A DNA stretch of 64,000 nucleotides from contig NZ_NWBU01000009.1 in the NCBI RefSeq assembly GCF_003050615.1, positions 278,071 through 342,070 of the forward strand. Direction: 5' to 3'. Both the position numbers and the translations under genes were made by a program. Shown here piece by piece: positions 39,588 to 46,621 of this stretch. The number at the start of each line of letters is the position of its first letter. The stretch's first letter is position 1. The notes beneath the pieces were generated by a model. That model saw only the letters and a program-made list of their open reading frames with translations. It searched no databases and was not told the origin of the DNA. This DNA is from Sphingomonas oleivorans. Lineage in GTDB: Bacteria > Pseudomonadota > Alphaproteobacteria > Sphingomonadales > Sphingomonadaceae.

Positions 39588-39950
39588 TCAGATCAGCGAT
39601 TCGACCGCTTCCACGAAGCGCGCTACCGAAATCGGCTTGGAGACATAGGCCTCGGCGCCGGCGGAGCGGATGCGCTCCTCATCCCCTTTTGCGGCATAGG
39701 CGGTCACCGCCATGATCGGGATGTTGCGCAGGTCATCATCCGCCTTCATCGTCTCGATCAGTTCCAGCCCGCTGACATGGGGCAGTTGAATATCCATGAT
39801 CACCAGATCGGGCGCGAAGGCGCGGGCCCGCTCGACTGCCTCGCGGCCGTCCCGCACGGGCTCGGCCGCATAATCATGGGCGCGCAGCAGGTCACAAAAG
39901 AGTTTCAGATTGAGATCATTGTCCTCGACAACGAGCACTTTCTTCGCCAC
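39588..39950 (-). CDS. divK: DivK-type single-domain response regulator
   Basis: About 120 residues, a receiver domain only. VLVVEDNDLNLKLFCDLLRA gives the acidic pocket, APDLVIMDIQLPHVSGLEL the phospho-accepting Asp, VTAYAAKGDEERI the switch Thr, and AYVSKPISV the conserved Lys. The NDLNLKLF and LIETMK segments are those of DivK, the cell-fate and division regulator of alphaproteobacteria that works with DivJ, PleC and DivL. Start is a GTG, at 39950 by homology or 39956. The neighbouring divergent DUF3572 gene is a usual companion of divK. Confidence 0.92.
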   Translation of the reverse strand: MAKKVLVVEDNDLNLKLFCDLLRAHDYAAEPVRDGREAVERARAFAPDLVIMDIQLPHVSGLELIETMKADDDLRNIPIMAVTAYAAKGDEERIRSAGAEAYVSKPISVARFVEAVESLI

Positions 39951-39990
39951 GCCCACATACCATATTGTTGAAAATTGACGTTAGGCCAGG

Positions 39991-40260
39991 ATGCCAAGGC
40001 AGACAATCATCCCCGATCCCGCGGCATTGGGCCTGACGGCGCTCGCCTGGACGCTGGCGCAGCCAGACCGGGCCGGGCGGCTGCTCGCGCTGACCGGGCT
40101 CGCGCCGGATGATCTGCGTGCCCGTGCGGCGGAGCCCGCCTTGCTGGCCGCGACGCTGGGCTTCCTCGAAGCGCATCAGCCGGATCTGATCGCTTGCGCC
40201 GAATCGATCGGCGTCGCGCCCGAGGCGCTCGTCCAGGCACGGGAGTCGCTCGAGGGATGA
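39991..40260 (+). CDS. DUF3572 family protein
   Basis: 89 residues. AALGLTALAWTLAQPDRAGRL, then FLALTGLAPDDLR-like LLALTGLAPDDLRARAAEP and LGFLEAHQPDLIACAESI match the DUF3572 family, small helical alphaproteobacterial proteins typically encoded next to divK. No biochemical role is established. It starts 40 bp from the divergent divK start and overlaps the HAD gene by ATGA, so it heads an operon of DUF3572, HAD hydrolase, RidA and a FemAB-like gene. Confidence 0.88.
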   Translation: MPRQTIIPDPAALGLTALAWTLAQPDRAGRLLALTGLAPDDLRARAAEPALLAATLGFLEAHQPDLIACAESIGVAPEALVQARESLEG

Positions 40261-40880
40261 GCCGGCCGCTCCTGATCACCGATTGCGACGAAGTGCTGCT
40301 CCATATGGTGAGCCCTTTCGGGGCGTGGCTGGATGAGGCGCATGCGATCGACCTCAATCTGAAGCATGGCCATTTCGCCGATTCGATGCGTCGGCGGAGC
40401 GACGGATATGTGCTGACGCCCGAGGAGATGTGGTCGCTGCTCGACAATTTCTTCGCGACCGAAATGCACCGCCAGACGCTGGTGCCGCATGCGCGCGAGG
40501 CGCTGGCCCGGATCGGCGAAGTGGCCGATATCGTCGTGCTCACCAATCTCGGCGATCATTGCCATGCCGGCCGCGTGGCGCAGCTCGAAGCGCTCGGCAT
40601 TCGCCACCGCGTGCAATGCAATCAGGGCGGCAAGGGGCCGCCCGTATGCCGGCTGATCGAGGAATATCGTCCCTCGGTGGCGGTGTTCGTCGACGATCTG
40701 GCGACGCATCATGACTCCGTCGCGGAACATGCGCCCGACGTTTATCGATTGCATATGGTTTCCGAGCCGGCGCTCGCGCCGCTCGTGCCGCCGGCGTCCG
40801 CCGCCCATGCGCGGATCGACGACTGGCAGGAGGCCGCGCAATGGGTGCTGGCGCATTTCCGGGTGCCGGCCTGCTCTTGA
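40257..40880 (+). CDS. HAD-superfamily hydrolase
   Basis: 207 residues. The HAD catalytic loop is LLITDCDEVLLHM, with the nucleophile and acid Asp two apart. VVLTNLGDH supplies motif II (Thr), QGGKGPPV the motif III Lys, and VAVFVDDLATHHDSV the metal-binding acidic motif IV. It is probably a phosphatase for a small phosphorylated metabolite. The ATGA overlap with DUF3572 shows translational coupling. Substrate cannot be assigned. Confidence 0.85.
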   Translation: MSRPLLITDCDEVLLHMVSPFGAWLDEAHAIDLNLKHGHFADSMRRRSDGYVLTPEEMWSLLDNFFATEMHRQTLVPHAREALARIGEVADIVVLTNLGDHCHAGRVAQLEALGIRHRVQCNQGGKGPPVCRLIEEYRPSVAVFVDDLATHHDSVAEHAPDVYRLHMVSEPALAPLVPPASAAHARIDDWQEAAQWVLAHFRVPACS

Positions 40881-40912
40881 CGCTCGCGGCGCTGGGGCCG
40901 AAGTACGGCGCC

Positions 40913-41371
40913 ATGACGATAGACAACCGCCTTTCCGAACTCGGCATCGAACTGCCCGAGCCCGCCGCCCCCGTCGCCGCCTATGTGCCCACCGTGTTGG
41001 CGGGCGGGTTGCTCCATGTTTCCGGCCAGCTTCCCTTCCGCGACGGTGCGCTGATGACCGGGCGGCTGGGCGAGGATTGCGACGAGGAATTTGGTCGTCT
41101 CGCGGCCGAGCGTTGCGGCGTGATGCTGCTCGCGCAGATCAAGGCGGCGCTGGGCTCGCTCGATCGGGTCGAGCGGATCGTGAAGCTCGGCGTGTTCGTC
41201 TCCTCGACGGCCGATTTCACCGCCCAGCCCAAGGTCGCCAATGGCGCGTCCGAACTGATGGTTTCCGTGTTCGGCGATGCGGGCAGGCATGCGCGCAGCG
41301 CGGTCGGCGTGCCGGTGCTGCCGCTGGGCGCCGCGGTCGAGGTGGATGCAGTCGTCGCCGTCCGGGATTGA
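40913..41371 (+). CDS. RidA-family protein
   Basis: 152 residues. It fits the longer RidA/YjgF subgroup: LSELGIELPEPAAPVAAYVP, GLLHVSGQLPFRDG, LLAQIKAALGSLDRVERIVKLGVFV and GRHARSAVGVPVLPLGAAVEVDAV, with the substrate-binding Arg near the RSAVGV segment. RidA proteins deaminate reactive enamine/imine intermediates from PLP enzymes. The ATG at 40913 is chosen by homology. It lies 32 bp after the HAD gene and 3 bp before the next. Confidence 0.9.
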   Translation: MTIDNRLSELGIELPEPAAPVAAYVPTVLAGGLLHVSGQLPFRDGALMTGRLGEDCDEEFGRLAAERCGVMLLAQIKAALGSLDRVERIVKLGVFVSSTADFTAQPKVANGASELMVSVFGDAGRHARSAVGVPVLPLGAAVEVDAVVAVRD

Positions 41372-41374
41372 GCG

Positions 41375-42505
41375 GTGACGGGCGTCGTCGCGCGGATGGC
41401 GGACGGCGTATCGGCCTTTTCCGCCGACGCATGGGATGCGTGCGCCGGGCAGGACAATCCCTTCATTTCCCATGCCTTCCTGTCGGCGCTCGAGGATTCG
41501 GGAAGCGCCACCAGCGCCAGGGGCTGGCAATCCGTCCCGCTTGCGATCGATGGGGCGGACGGGCGCCCCGCGGCGATCCTGCCCGCTTATGCAAAGAGCC
41601 ATAGCCAGGGCGAATATGTGTTCGATCATGGCTGGGCCGATGCCTATGAGCGCGCCGGCGGGCGCTATTATCCCAAGCTGCAGATCGCGGTGCCCTTCAC
41701 GCCGGTGCCGGGGCCGCGCCTGCTGCTGCGCGATCCAACGCTCGCGCCGGCGCTGATCGCTGCGGCCGAAGCGGTCGTGCAGCAGCATGGCCTGTCCTCC
41801 GCGCACGCTACCTTCGTCGCGCCGGAGCAGGTGTCGCTGTTCGAGGCGGCGGGATGGCTGATCCGCACCGATCGCCAGTTCCACTGGACCAATGAAGGCT
41901 ATGCCAGTTTCGACGACTTTCTCGGCGCGCTGGCATCGCGCAAGCGCAAGGCGATCCGCAAGGAGCGCGCGGCCGCGGTCGAGGGGCTGGAGATCGTCCA
42001 TGTCGCCGGCCGGGAACTGACCGAGGCGCATTGGGACGCCTTCTGGCGCTTCTATCAGGATACGGGCGCCAGGAAGTGGGGCCGGCCCTATCTTACCCGC
42101 GCCTTCTTCTCGCTGCTCGGCGAGCGGATGGGCGATCGGGTGCTGCTTATCCTCGCTTTGCGCGATGGCAGGCCGATCGCGGGCGCGCTCAACCTGATCG
42201 GCGCGGACGCGCTTTATGGCCGCTATTGGGGCGCGACCGAGGAGGTGCCCTTCCTCCATTTCGAGCTCTGCTATTATCAGGCGATCGATGCCGCGATTGC
42301 GCGGGGCCTGAAGACGGTCGAGGCGGGCGCGCAGGGGGAGCATAAGCTGGCGCGCGGCTATCAGCCGACCGCCACTTATTCCGCCCATCATATTCCCGAT
42401 CCGGGCTTCCGCGCGGCCGTGGCGAATTATCTGGAGGCGGAGCGGCAGGCCGTGGCGCAGAATATCGCCATGTTGGACGAGATTGGGCCGTTCCGCCGGG
42501 GATAG
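41375..42505 (+). CDS. FemAB-like/GNAT protein (DUF482 family)
   Basis: 376 residues with a GTG start. It matches the PF04339 family: AWDACAGQDNPFISHAFLSALE, then AYAKSHSQGEYVFDHGWADAYE, YPKLQIAVPFTPVPGPRLL, RKRKAIRKERAAA and LNLIGADALYGRYWGATEE with FLHFELCYYQAIDAAI. These are GNAT-fold proteins once labelled peptidoglycan-biosynthesis related; the acceptor is unknown. It is the last gene of the DUF3572-HAD-RidA operon, starting 3 bp after the RidA stop. No membrane segment is present. Confidence 0.88.
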   Translation: MTGVVARMADGVSAFSADAWDACAGQDNPFISHAFLSALEDSGSATSARGWQSVPLAIDGADGRPAAILPAYAKSHSQGEYVFDHGWADAYERAGGRYYPKLQIAVPFTPVPGPRLLLRDPTLAPALIAAAEAVVQQHGLSSAHATFVAPEQVSLFEAAGWLIRTDRQFHWTNEGYASFDDFLGALASRKRKAIRKERAAAVEGLEIVHVAGRELTEAHWDAFWRFYQDTGARKWGRPYLTRAFFSLLGERMGDRVLLILALRDGRPIAGALNLIGADALYGRYWGATEEVPFLHFELCYYQAIDAAIARGLKTVEAGAQGEHKLARGYQPTATYSAHHIPDPGFRAAVANYLEAERQAVAQNIAMLDEIGPFRRG

Positions 42506-42772
42506 GGTGGAGCTTTCCCGACATGCCCGGTCATCGGCAAGCCGATCGTCTCCATTCTTGTGTCGAGCGGTCGATGCTGCGGCGCTTTTTCTTCCGCCGA
42601 GCATCATTCCTTTCCCTTTGGCGATGTTGTTCGCCGCGATTTCGGTGCAGCACCTAAGTTTTTCCTTGCAGATTACGAAGCATTTGCGTGAAATCGCAGC
42701 GGCGGCCATAAGCTGTGGTCCGTGCATGGGGCGCCGGCACGGTATGGATAGCAGGGATCAAGGGTTTCGGGC

Positions 42773-43585
42773 ATGAGTGCCGCCGCAGCGCATCTGATCG
42801 TCTTCGCCAACGAGAAGGGCGGATCGGGCAAATCGACCACTGCCGTGCATACCGCGGTCGCGCTGGCGGCGGCAGGCCGCAGGGTGGCGGCGATCGATCT
42901 CGACACGCGTCAGCGCACCTTCGCCCGCTATATGGAAAATCGCGAGGCAACGATGCGGCGCTCGGGTGTCGACCTGCCGATGCCGAACTGCGAGACGTTC
43001 GATCCGGACAAGGGCATGGTGATCGGCGAGCGGCTGGACGCGCTGGCTGCCGATGCGGACATAGTGGTGGTTGACACGCCGGGCCGCGACGATCCGCATG
43101 CGCGCGCCGCGATCGAGCGCGCCGATACGCTGGTGACGCCGATCAACGACAGTTTCATCGACCTCGACCTGATCGGCCAGGTCGATCCCGAGACGTACAG
43201 GATCAAGCGGCCGAGCTTCTATTCCGAGCTGGTGTGGGAGGCGCGCAAGGCGCGCGCGCGCGCCGACGGCGGCACGGTCGACTGGGTGCTGCTGCGCAAC
43301 CGCCTCCAGCATCTCGAAGCGCGCAACATGCGCCGCGTGGCGACGGCGCTGGGCGAGCTTTCCAAGCGGGTGGGCTTCCGCGTGATACCGGGCCTGTCCG
43401 AGCGCGTCATCTATCGCGAGCTTTTCCCCAAGGGAATTACGCTCCTCGATCTCAACCTGATCGGCGCGGAAGCCGGGATCGCCCATATCGCGGCGCGGCA
43501 GGAGCTGCGCGAGCTGGTCGCGGGCTTCGCGCTCCCCGACTGGACGTCCGCGCCGAAGCAGGCGCCCGAGGTAGCCGAGGCATGA
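42773..43585 (+). CDS. mipZ: Division-plane positioning ATPase MipZ
   Basis: 270 residues. HLIVFANEKGGSGKSTTAVH is a deviant Walker A with the signature Lys at position 15 and Gly/Lys/Ser at 18-22. VVVDTPGRDDPHAR is the Walker B region, and TPINDSFIDLDLIGQVD, WVLLRNRLQHLEARNMRRV and FPKGITLLDL are typical of MipZ rather than plasmid ParA. MipZ forms a polar gradient through ParB and inhibits FtsZ away from midcell. It overlaps the DnaJ-domain gene by ATGA, an arrangement worth noting as a possible functional link. Confidence 0.95.
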   Translation: MSAAAAHLIVFANEKGGSGKSTTAVHTAVALAAAGRRVAAIDLDTRQRTFARYMENREATMRRSGVDLPMPNCETFDPDKGMVIGERLDALAADADIVVVDTPGRDDPHARAAIERADTLVTPINDSFIDLDLIGQVDPETYRIKRPSFYSELVWEARKARARADGGTVDWVLLRNRLQHLEARNMRRVATALGELSKRVGFRVIPGLSERVIYRELFPKGITLLDLNLIGAEAGIAHIAARQELRELVAGFALPDWTSAPKQAPEVAEA

Positions 43586-43995
43586 TCCCGGCGCTGATCG
43601 TCGCCGCGCTGGTGGGCGCCTGGGCCTGGAAGACGGGCGAGCTTCGCGCGCTGCGCTTCGGCGATGTGGCGGCGGCGGTGGCGGCGATCGTCGCTATCAG
43701 GATGTTCAGCAAGGGCGAGGTTCCGCTGGCGCTGCTGGCGGGGGGCGGTGCTGCCTGGTGGCTGTGGTTCCGCCGCGCTGGCGAGCGGGGCGAGGCTCAG
43801 GGCGGGATCATGTCCGCGGAGGAGGCGTGCCGCCTGCTCGACGTGCCGCCCGACGCGGACAGCGAGACGGTGCGTTCCGCGCATCGCCGGCTGATCGCAC
43901 GGGTCCATCCCGATGTCGGCGGTTCGGCGGACCTTACCGCTCGCGTCAACGCAGCGCGCGACAGATTATTGTCGGTGCGTGGATCCCGATCTTGA
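43582..43995 (+). CDS. Membrane-anchored J-domain protein
   Basis: 137 residues. Two hydrophobic segments at the N-terminus (IPALIVAALVGAWAW and an Ala/Val-rich one with PLALLAGGGAAWWLWF) anchor it. The C-terminal ~60 residues are a J domain, MSAEEACRLLDVPPDADSET to VHPDVGGSADLTARVNAARD, with the HPD tripeptide intact, so it can stimulate DnaK ATPase. It is coupled to mipZ by ATGA overlap and is therefore produced with the division regulator. It has no zinc finger or substrate domain. Confidence 0.9.
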   Translation: MIPALIVAALVGAWAWKTGELRALRFGDVAAAVAAIVAIRMFSKGEVPLALLAGGGAAWWLWFRRAGERGEAQGGIMSAEEACRLLDVPPDADSETVRSAHRRLIARVHPDVGGSADLTARVNAARDRLLSVRGSRS

Positions 43996-44060
43996 AGCCG
44001 TAACATTTCCTGTGCGTCTTGAGTTTTGAGTTGCATTTCCATCCTTATGCGGAGAGCCAA

Positions 44061-45443
44061 ATGACCCATCGCTTCGATCCGACATCGCTGCGTGAATATG
44101 ATATCCGGGGCATCGTCGGCAAAACGCTGGGCCCGGAAGATGCCTATGCGATCGGCCGTGGCTTCGCGACGCATGTGCGCCGCGCGGGCGGTACGCGCGT
44201 GGCGGTCGGCTATGATGGCCGCATCTCCTCGCCGATGCTCGAAGCGGCGCTGGTCGACGGGCTGACCAAGGGCGGCGTGGACGTGATCCGTATCGGCCTG
44301 GGCCCGACCCCGATGCTCTATTATGCCGAAGCGACGCTCGAAGTGGATGGCGGCATCCAGATTACGGGCAGCCACAATCCGGCCGACTATAACGGCTTCA
44401 AGATGGTGCTGCAGCATAAGCCTTTCTTCGGCGAGGACATCCAGTCGATCGGCAAGCTCGCCGAGACGGGCGACTGGGAAGAGGGGCAGGGCTCCGTCTC
44501 CGAAGCCTATGTCGAGGATCTTTATGTCGAGCGGCTGCTGGCGGGCTATGCCGGCGGCGCCTTCAAGATCGGCTGGGACGCGGGCAATGGTGCTGCCGGC
44601 CGCGTGATCGAGAAGCTGGTCAAGCAGCTGCCGGGCGAGCATCACACGCTCTACACCGATATCGATGGCACCTTCCCCAACCATCATCCCGATCCCACGG
44701 TCGAGGAGAATCTGGTCGATCTCAAGAAGCTGGTGCTCGAAAAGGGGCTGGATTTCGGCCTCGCCTTCGACGGCGACGGCGACCGGCTGGGCGCGATCGA
44801 CGGCCAGGGCCGCGTCGTGTGGGGCGACCAGTTGCTCTCCATCCTCGCCGAGCCGGTGCTGCGCGAGGAGCCGGGCGCCGTCATCATCGGCGACGTCAAG
44901 GCGAGCCAGGCGCTCTATGACCGGATCGCCGAGCTGGGCGGCACGCCGCTGATGTGGAAAACCGGCCACTCGCTCATCAAGACCAAGATGAAGGAAACCG
45001 ACTCCCCGCTCGGCGGCGAGATGAGCGGCCATATCTTCTTCCGCCACAATTGGTATGGCTTCGACGACGCGCAATATGCCGCGATCCGGCTGATCCAGGC
45101 GGTGCGCGTGCTCGGCGGATCGCTGACCGCGATCAAAGATGCGATGCCGGAGATGGTCAACACGCCCGAACTGCGCTTCCAGTCGTCCGAGGATCGCAAG
45201 TTCAAGGTGGTCGAGGAAGTGCTCGACCGGCTGGAGGCTGAAGGCGCGGATGTGAACCGCACCGACGGCGCCCGCGTCAACACGCCCGAAGGCTGGTGGC
45301 TGCTGCGCGCATCCAACACGCAGGACGTGCTGGTCGCCCGCGCCGAGGCGAAGGACCAGGCCGGGCTCGACCGGCTTATGGGGCAGATCAATGCGCAGCT
45401 TTCCGCATCGGGTGTCGAGCCGGTATTGTCGGCAGGGCACTGA
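44061..45443 (+). CDS. Phosphomannomutase/phosphoglucomutase
   Basis: 460 residues of the alpha-D-phosphohexomutase family. FDPTSLREYDIRGIVGKTL opens the protein; the phosphoserine loop is ITGSHNPADYNGFKM (Ser104); the metal loop is AFDGDGDRLGAID; the sugar-binding loop GGEMSGHIFF; and the phosphate-binding end RASNTQDVLVARAEA. It converts mannose- or glucose-6-phosphate to the 1-phosphate for GDP-mannose and UDP-glucose in exopolysaccharide synthesis, in sphingomonads often the PgmG type of gellan/sphingan producers. GGAGAG precedes the ATG at 44061. Confidence 0.95.
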   Translation: MTHRFDPTSLREYDIRGIVGKTLGPEDAYAIGRGFATHVRRAGGTRVAVGYDGRISSPMLEAALVDGLTKGGVDVIRIGLGPTPMLYYAEATLEVDGGIQITGSHNPADYNGFKMVLQHKPFFGEDIQSIGKLAETGDWEEGQGSVSEAYVEDLYVERLLAGYAGGAFKIGWDAGNGAAGRVIEKLVKQLPGEHHTLYTDIDGTFPNHHPDPTVEENLVDLKKLVLEKGLDFGLAFDGDGDRLGAIDGQGRVVWGDQLLSILAEPVLREEPGAVIIGDVKASQALYDRIAELGGTPLMWKTGHSLIKTKMKETDSPLGGEMSGHIFFRHNWYGFDDAQYAAIRLIQAVRVLGGSLTAIKDAMPEMVNTPELRFQSSEDRKFKVVEEVLDRLEAEGADVNRTDGARVNTPEGWWLLRASNTQDVLVARAEAKDQAGLDRLMGQINAQLSASGVEPVLSAGH

Positions 45444-45452
45444 TCCGAAACT

Positions 45453-45485
45453 GAACGACGGCGCGCATCGGGCGTGCCGTCGTTC
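45453..45485 (+). terminator. Hairpin terminator after phosphohexomutase gene
   Basis: GAACGACGGCGCGC (45453-45466) pairs with GCGTGCCGTCGTTC (45472-45485) with one G-U pair. The usual U-tract is lacking. Confidence 0.65.
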
Positions 45486-45766
45486 GGAAAGTCACAAAAA
45501 GCCATGCCAGGGAAGGGCGGAGACGTCCTGCGGTTGGTCGGCGGACAGGAGCCGATCGGGGCTGATGTCCGTGCGTCCCTCGGACGCCATGATATTGACG
45601 ATGATGCAAAGAGCGGTGGCGGGTGCGCGCGCTCGGGGCGACGGTTCGAGTTCCGAATCCGCTGCGGCATGCGGGATCTCGTCCATCTGGCCGCGCTAAC
45701 TCTGAGCTTGGTGTCTCGGAGTTGGCATATGCTTAATCAGTATCTGAATAAATCTTTTGAGGAATC
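45486..45766. other. Gene-poor stretch with no convincing coding sequence
   Basis: GC falls toward the right end. Open frames on both strands give unusual compositions and no recognisable motif. The last 70 bases are AT-rich and may contain the promoter for the membrane gene at 45767, whose GAGGAATC ribosome site lies at its end. Confidence 0.5.
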
Positions 45767-46227
45767 GTGAAAGATCCCAGGTGGGCCTTCTCCGCCGCAG
45801 CAACCGGCATGCTTTGTGCATTTGCTGTAATTTCCTGGGGTTTTCTTATCGCTGATGTTCGGCTGCAGCCATTTGAAATCCAGGCAAGGATGATCTGACA
45901 AAGGCGCTGATCGCGGATGTGCTGCTATCGCCGTTAATAGAAGGCGTGATATTTCTTATAGCACTTCGCCTTGTGCAACGTCTGCTGCCTCAGGCTGGCA
46001 GCATTTTCTTCATCGGATCGATGTTCGTCATCGGTTGGGGCGCACATGGAGCGAGTCTGTTGTCCGTTGGCGTTGGTGGAGCTTTTTTGCTTCTCGCGGG
46101 ACTATACTGCCGCGTCGCAAGCGAGCGCGGCTACATGACTGGATATGTGGCAAACGTCGCCGCGCATATGGTCTGGAACCTGGGCGTTCTGCTCGCCAGC
46201 TTTTGGCTCACCCTCGGTCCGCCTTAA
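45767..46227 (+). pseudogene. Membrane protein resembling a degenerate CPBP (Rce1-like) protease, frame-disrupted
   Basis: Two abutting frames appear to be halves of one gene. The first (GTG 45767 to stop 45896-45898) begins after a good GAGGAATC site and encodes VKDPRWAFSAAATGM with one membrane helix and PFEIQAR. The second, in another frame, continues DDLTKALIADVLLSPLIEGV through to 46227, with further helices and GYVANVAAHMVWNLG. The E in LIEGVIFL, the H in GWGAHGA and the H/N in HMVWN recall the CPBP glutamic-protease motifs, but the second Glu is missing. Either a frameshift broke the gene or two small membrane proteins overlap. Base composition is lower in GC than neighbours. Confidence 0.5.
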
Positions 46228-46447
46228 TGAGCATTCAGCGCGTGACGAACGCCACGCACAAGGAAATCAGGCGTATCAATCTTTCCGTGGAGCCTCACTC
46301 TTCAACAAGTCTTGGACCTGATTGAATATGGTTTATCTCATCAGGATCGCCGCAGGATGCAAGAGGGATGGCGGCGGGCGGGCTTCCATGGGATCGGAGC
46401 CGGATATGCTGCGTTTGGCGGAGAGGGCCGGATGCAGGAGTCTGGAG

Positions 46448-46621
46448 ATGGAAGCGCTGTGGAGCCTCATCACGATCATCGGGCCGATCCTGTTGGCGGT
46501 GGCGCTGATCTGGGCGGTGATCGCCAATCGCAACCGTTCGCCCGCCCAGCGCGAGCGGACGGAGCGCGGGACGGCGGAGCTTTATGACCGCATCGACCGC
46601 GAGGAGAAGGATCGCAGCTGA
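46448..46621 (+). CDS. 57-aa conserved small membrane protein
   Basis: MEALWSLITIIGPILLAVAL, then IWAVIANRNRSPAQRERTER and a charged tail ending DREEKDRS. One N-terminal membrane helix is followed by a basic, then acidic, cytoplasmic tail. I recall near-identical short proteins annotated as hypothetical in other sphingomonads, which supports that it is real. The ribosome site is AGGAG at 46436-46440. Its last 38 bases overlap the start of the helicase gene, so both are probably co-transcribed. Function is unknown. Confidence 0.7.
   Translation: MEALWSLITIIGPILLAVALIWAVIANRNRSPAQRERTERGTAELYDRIDREEKDRS

Noticed and set aside
45474..45770. 98-codon frame downstream of the phosphohexomutase gene
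   Set aside because: No ribosome site, odd Gly/Arg/Asp-rich composition and it crosses a drop in GC content; no conserved motif.
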